A stretch of 64,000 bases of DNA from Oscillospiraceae bacterium (GTDB lineage: Bacteria; Bacillota; Clostridia; Oscillospirales; Ruminococcaceae): positions 62,001 through 126,000 of the forward strand of contig JAJQDP010000033.1 in the NCBI GenBank assembly GCA_021202155.1, written 5' to 3'. A program made the position numbers and the translations under genes. The notes beneath the pieces are model-generated. The model worked only from the letters and a program-made list of their open reading frames with translations. It was not told the origin of the DNA and made no database searches. Positions 62,994 through 64,000 of the stretch are shown here, in pieces. Positions within the stretch are counted from its first letter, which is position 1. Every line of letters begins with the position of its first letter.

Positions 62994-63185
62994 TCAAGCT
63001 TGATTTCCTGCTGCCATCCGTCTGTTTCTCTGAGCTACGAAGCACTGGAAAGCCTTTATCATCGCAGGTGAAAGCTCCGGGCAGTCCTCATCGAACACAA
63101 TCGGCTTTCGAGCCGCCGCCCTGATTTCCTCTCTCTGCTCGTCAGTCAACGGAGTCAATTCTTCAAGAGTTACTGTTTTAATCAT
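62994..63185 (-). CDS. 63-residue BrnA/antitoxin-like small protein
   Basis: MIKTVTLEELTPLTDEQREE, then an acidic FDEDCPELSPAMIKAF segment and a basic tail (RNRRMAAG). The layout resembles CopG/BrnA-type antitoxins common in gut Firmicutes: a TPLTxEQ start and a DxDxPELT turn before a ribbon-helix-helix. No toxin gene is adjacent; a terminator follows at once. The ATG at 63185 follows AGAGGAGA; an upstream frame extension starts before that site. Confidence 0.55.
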   Translation of the reverse strand: MIKTVTLEELTPLTDEQREEIRAAARKPIVFDEDCPELSPAMIKAFQCFVAQRNRRMAAGNQA

Positions 63186-63352
63186 GTCGAAGTCTCCTCT
63201 CTTACACAAATATTGTACATCGTTTTCTGACAAAAATCAACCCTCATTTCTTCTTTCTACGTTTCTCAATAAGTTCGTTTCAAAAAATCATATTCAGTCG
63301 CGCTTTACGAAAAATTTCACAAAACTTTTCCCGAAAAAAGTCCCCTTATCGG

Positions 63353-63381
63353 TTGACAAATTGGCGGGTTAGTGCTAACAT
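63353..63381 (+). promoter_or_regulatory. sigma-A promoter for the 63423 gene
   Basis: -35 TTGACA (63353-63358), 17-bp spacer, -10 TAACAT (63376-63381). Confidence 0.8.
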
Positions 63382-63422
63382 AGAATAGGTTTTATACCAA
63401 AATATATTTTGGAGGAATTCAA

Positions 63423-64000
63423 ATGAAGAAATTTGTATCAATCGCAATTGCTCTCGTCATGGTTCTCTCTTTGACTGTATGCGCAATTGCAGACGATGCT
63501 CTCCTTTCGGAGGACACCATGTTCTGGTCAAATGGCAACTGGAGTGACTACACTCTTGATGACATCACTATGCCTGCATTGCTTGAAGCTCTTCAGACCG
63601 AAGGTGCTTGCCTCGTTCTCACCAGAGACACTGAGTCTACCATCGAATTTGGTGATGGCACCTGGGAAAAGTTCTGCATCCTCGACTCCTGGTGGAGTGG
63701 TTCTGACGTAACTACAGGCAATAGCTGGGTTGTTCTCGGTACTGGTAAGAGCACCTCTGAGGATGAGCCCGGTACTGGTATCATCGATTGCGTCTATGAT
63801 GACGGCATAACCATTATGTGGGATGGCGCAACTGTTGCTCAGGCTTTGATCGACGGTGGCTTCAATTCTGAGGGCGGCGTTACCATTATCAGCAACAGCT
63901 CCAACGATGGTGCTTACAAGATCATCAACGTTTCCGTTGTAATCTCTGAGTACGCTTCTTCTGCTTCTACTGAGGAAGAGTCTGCTGAGGAAGAGACCAC
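63423..64000 (+). CDS. secreted protein of unknown function (partial, 3' end outside window)
   Basis: At least 192 residues, open to the window edge. A signal peptide (KKFVSIAIALVMVLSLTVCAIA) is cut probably before DDALL. The mature part shows two related stretches, MFWSNGNWSDYTLDDITMPA and GITIMWDGATVAQALIDGGF, each followed by a beta-rich segment, so it may be a two-repeat jelly-roll or carbohydrate-binding-like fold. A Glu/Ser/Thr linker starts at the edge. T-ending codons (GGT, GCT, TCT, ACT) are far commoner than in neighbours, suggesting high expression. Start follows TTGGAGGAA. Confidence 0.75.
   Translation, partial: MKKFVSIAIALVMVLSLTVCAIADDALLSEDTMFWSNGNWSDYTLDDITMPALLEALQTEGACLVLTRDTESTIEFGDGTWEKFCILDSWWSGSDVTTGNSWVVLGTGKSTSEDEPGTGIIDCVYDDGITIMWDGATVAQALIDGGFNSEGGVTIISNSSNDGAYKIINVSVVISEYASSASTEEESAEEET

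Overview
This window looks like a chromosomal core region of a low-to-mid GC, spore-forming Gram-positive anaerobe of the Clostridia, most likely order Oscillospirales (Ruminococcus / Oscillospiraceae type). The reasons are the housekeeping gene order of Bacillota (infC-rpmI-rplT, plsX-rnc-smc-ftsY, a SAM-I riboswitch before metK), sporulation genes (spoIIR, cwlD), strong sigma-A promoters with 16-17 bp spacers, GGAGG ribosome binding sites, frequent TTG/GTG starts, and a GH10 xylanase lipoprotein that fits a plant-fibre gut or rumen habitat. This placement is inference; no 16S rRNA is present.

Layout. 1-8 kb: the 5' end of a GLUG-repeat surface lipoprotein on the minus strand behind a highly structured leader RNA, cardiolipin synthase, a zinc-ribbon/kinase-fold/PASTA membrane protein, pfkA, a repeat-rich non-coding block, a FolT-like ECF S component and small membrane proteins. 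8-14 kb: clpC behind a structured leader, then radA, cwlD and unknown small genes. 14-26 kb: recD2-comF-mreB-spoIIR, a palindromic mini-element, and the addB-addA recombination nuclease pair. 26-31.6 kb: the infC-rpmI-rplT operon with an attenuator and an ATA start codon, an rRNA methyltransferase, dprA, topA. 31.6-43.5 kb: a tightly packed, often overlapping operon trmFO-plsX-rnc-radical SAM-smc-ftsY-[rdgB::yhbY]-[nadD::yqeK]-LCP-like-rsfS, with two back-to-back gene fusions. 43.5-54 kb: leuS, rpsU, yqeG, an endonuclease IV-like gene, an aminopeptidase P, efp, a His-rich CD1247-domain protein, ribU, a threonine deaminase, metK and a ComEA-like protein. 54-64 kb: tRNA-Thr(GGT), an AI-2E family permease, pcrA, DUF4364, yfbR, a cation diffusion facilitator, DUF3810, a GH10 xylanase, a small antitoxin-like protein, and the start of a secreted protein running off the end.

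Functional themes are DNA repair, recombination and uptake (recD2, radA, addAB, dprA, comF, comEA-like, pcrA, topA, smc), translation and ribosome maturation (infC, rpmI, rplT, rpsU, rnc, rsfS, YhbY domain, leuS, efp), and envelope/sporulation (cls, plsX, cwlD, spoIIR, mreB). No phage, CRISPR array or defence island is visible. The most unusual signals are regulatory RNAs: a roughly 150-nt promoter-hairpin-terminator unit at 920-1110, an alternately folding clpC leader, and the infC attenuator. Other oddities are the tandem gene fusions, a predicted pseudokinase, an AddB without a recognisable P-loop, and two palindromic mini-elements.
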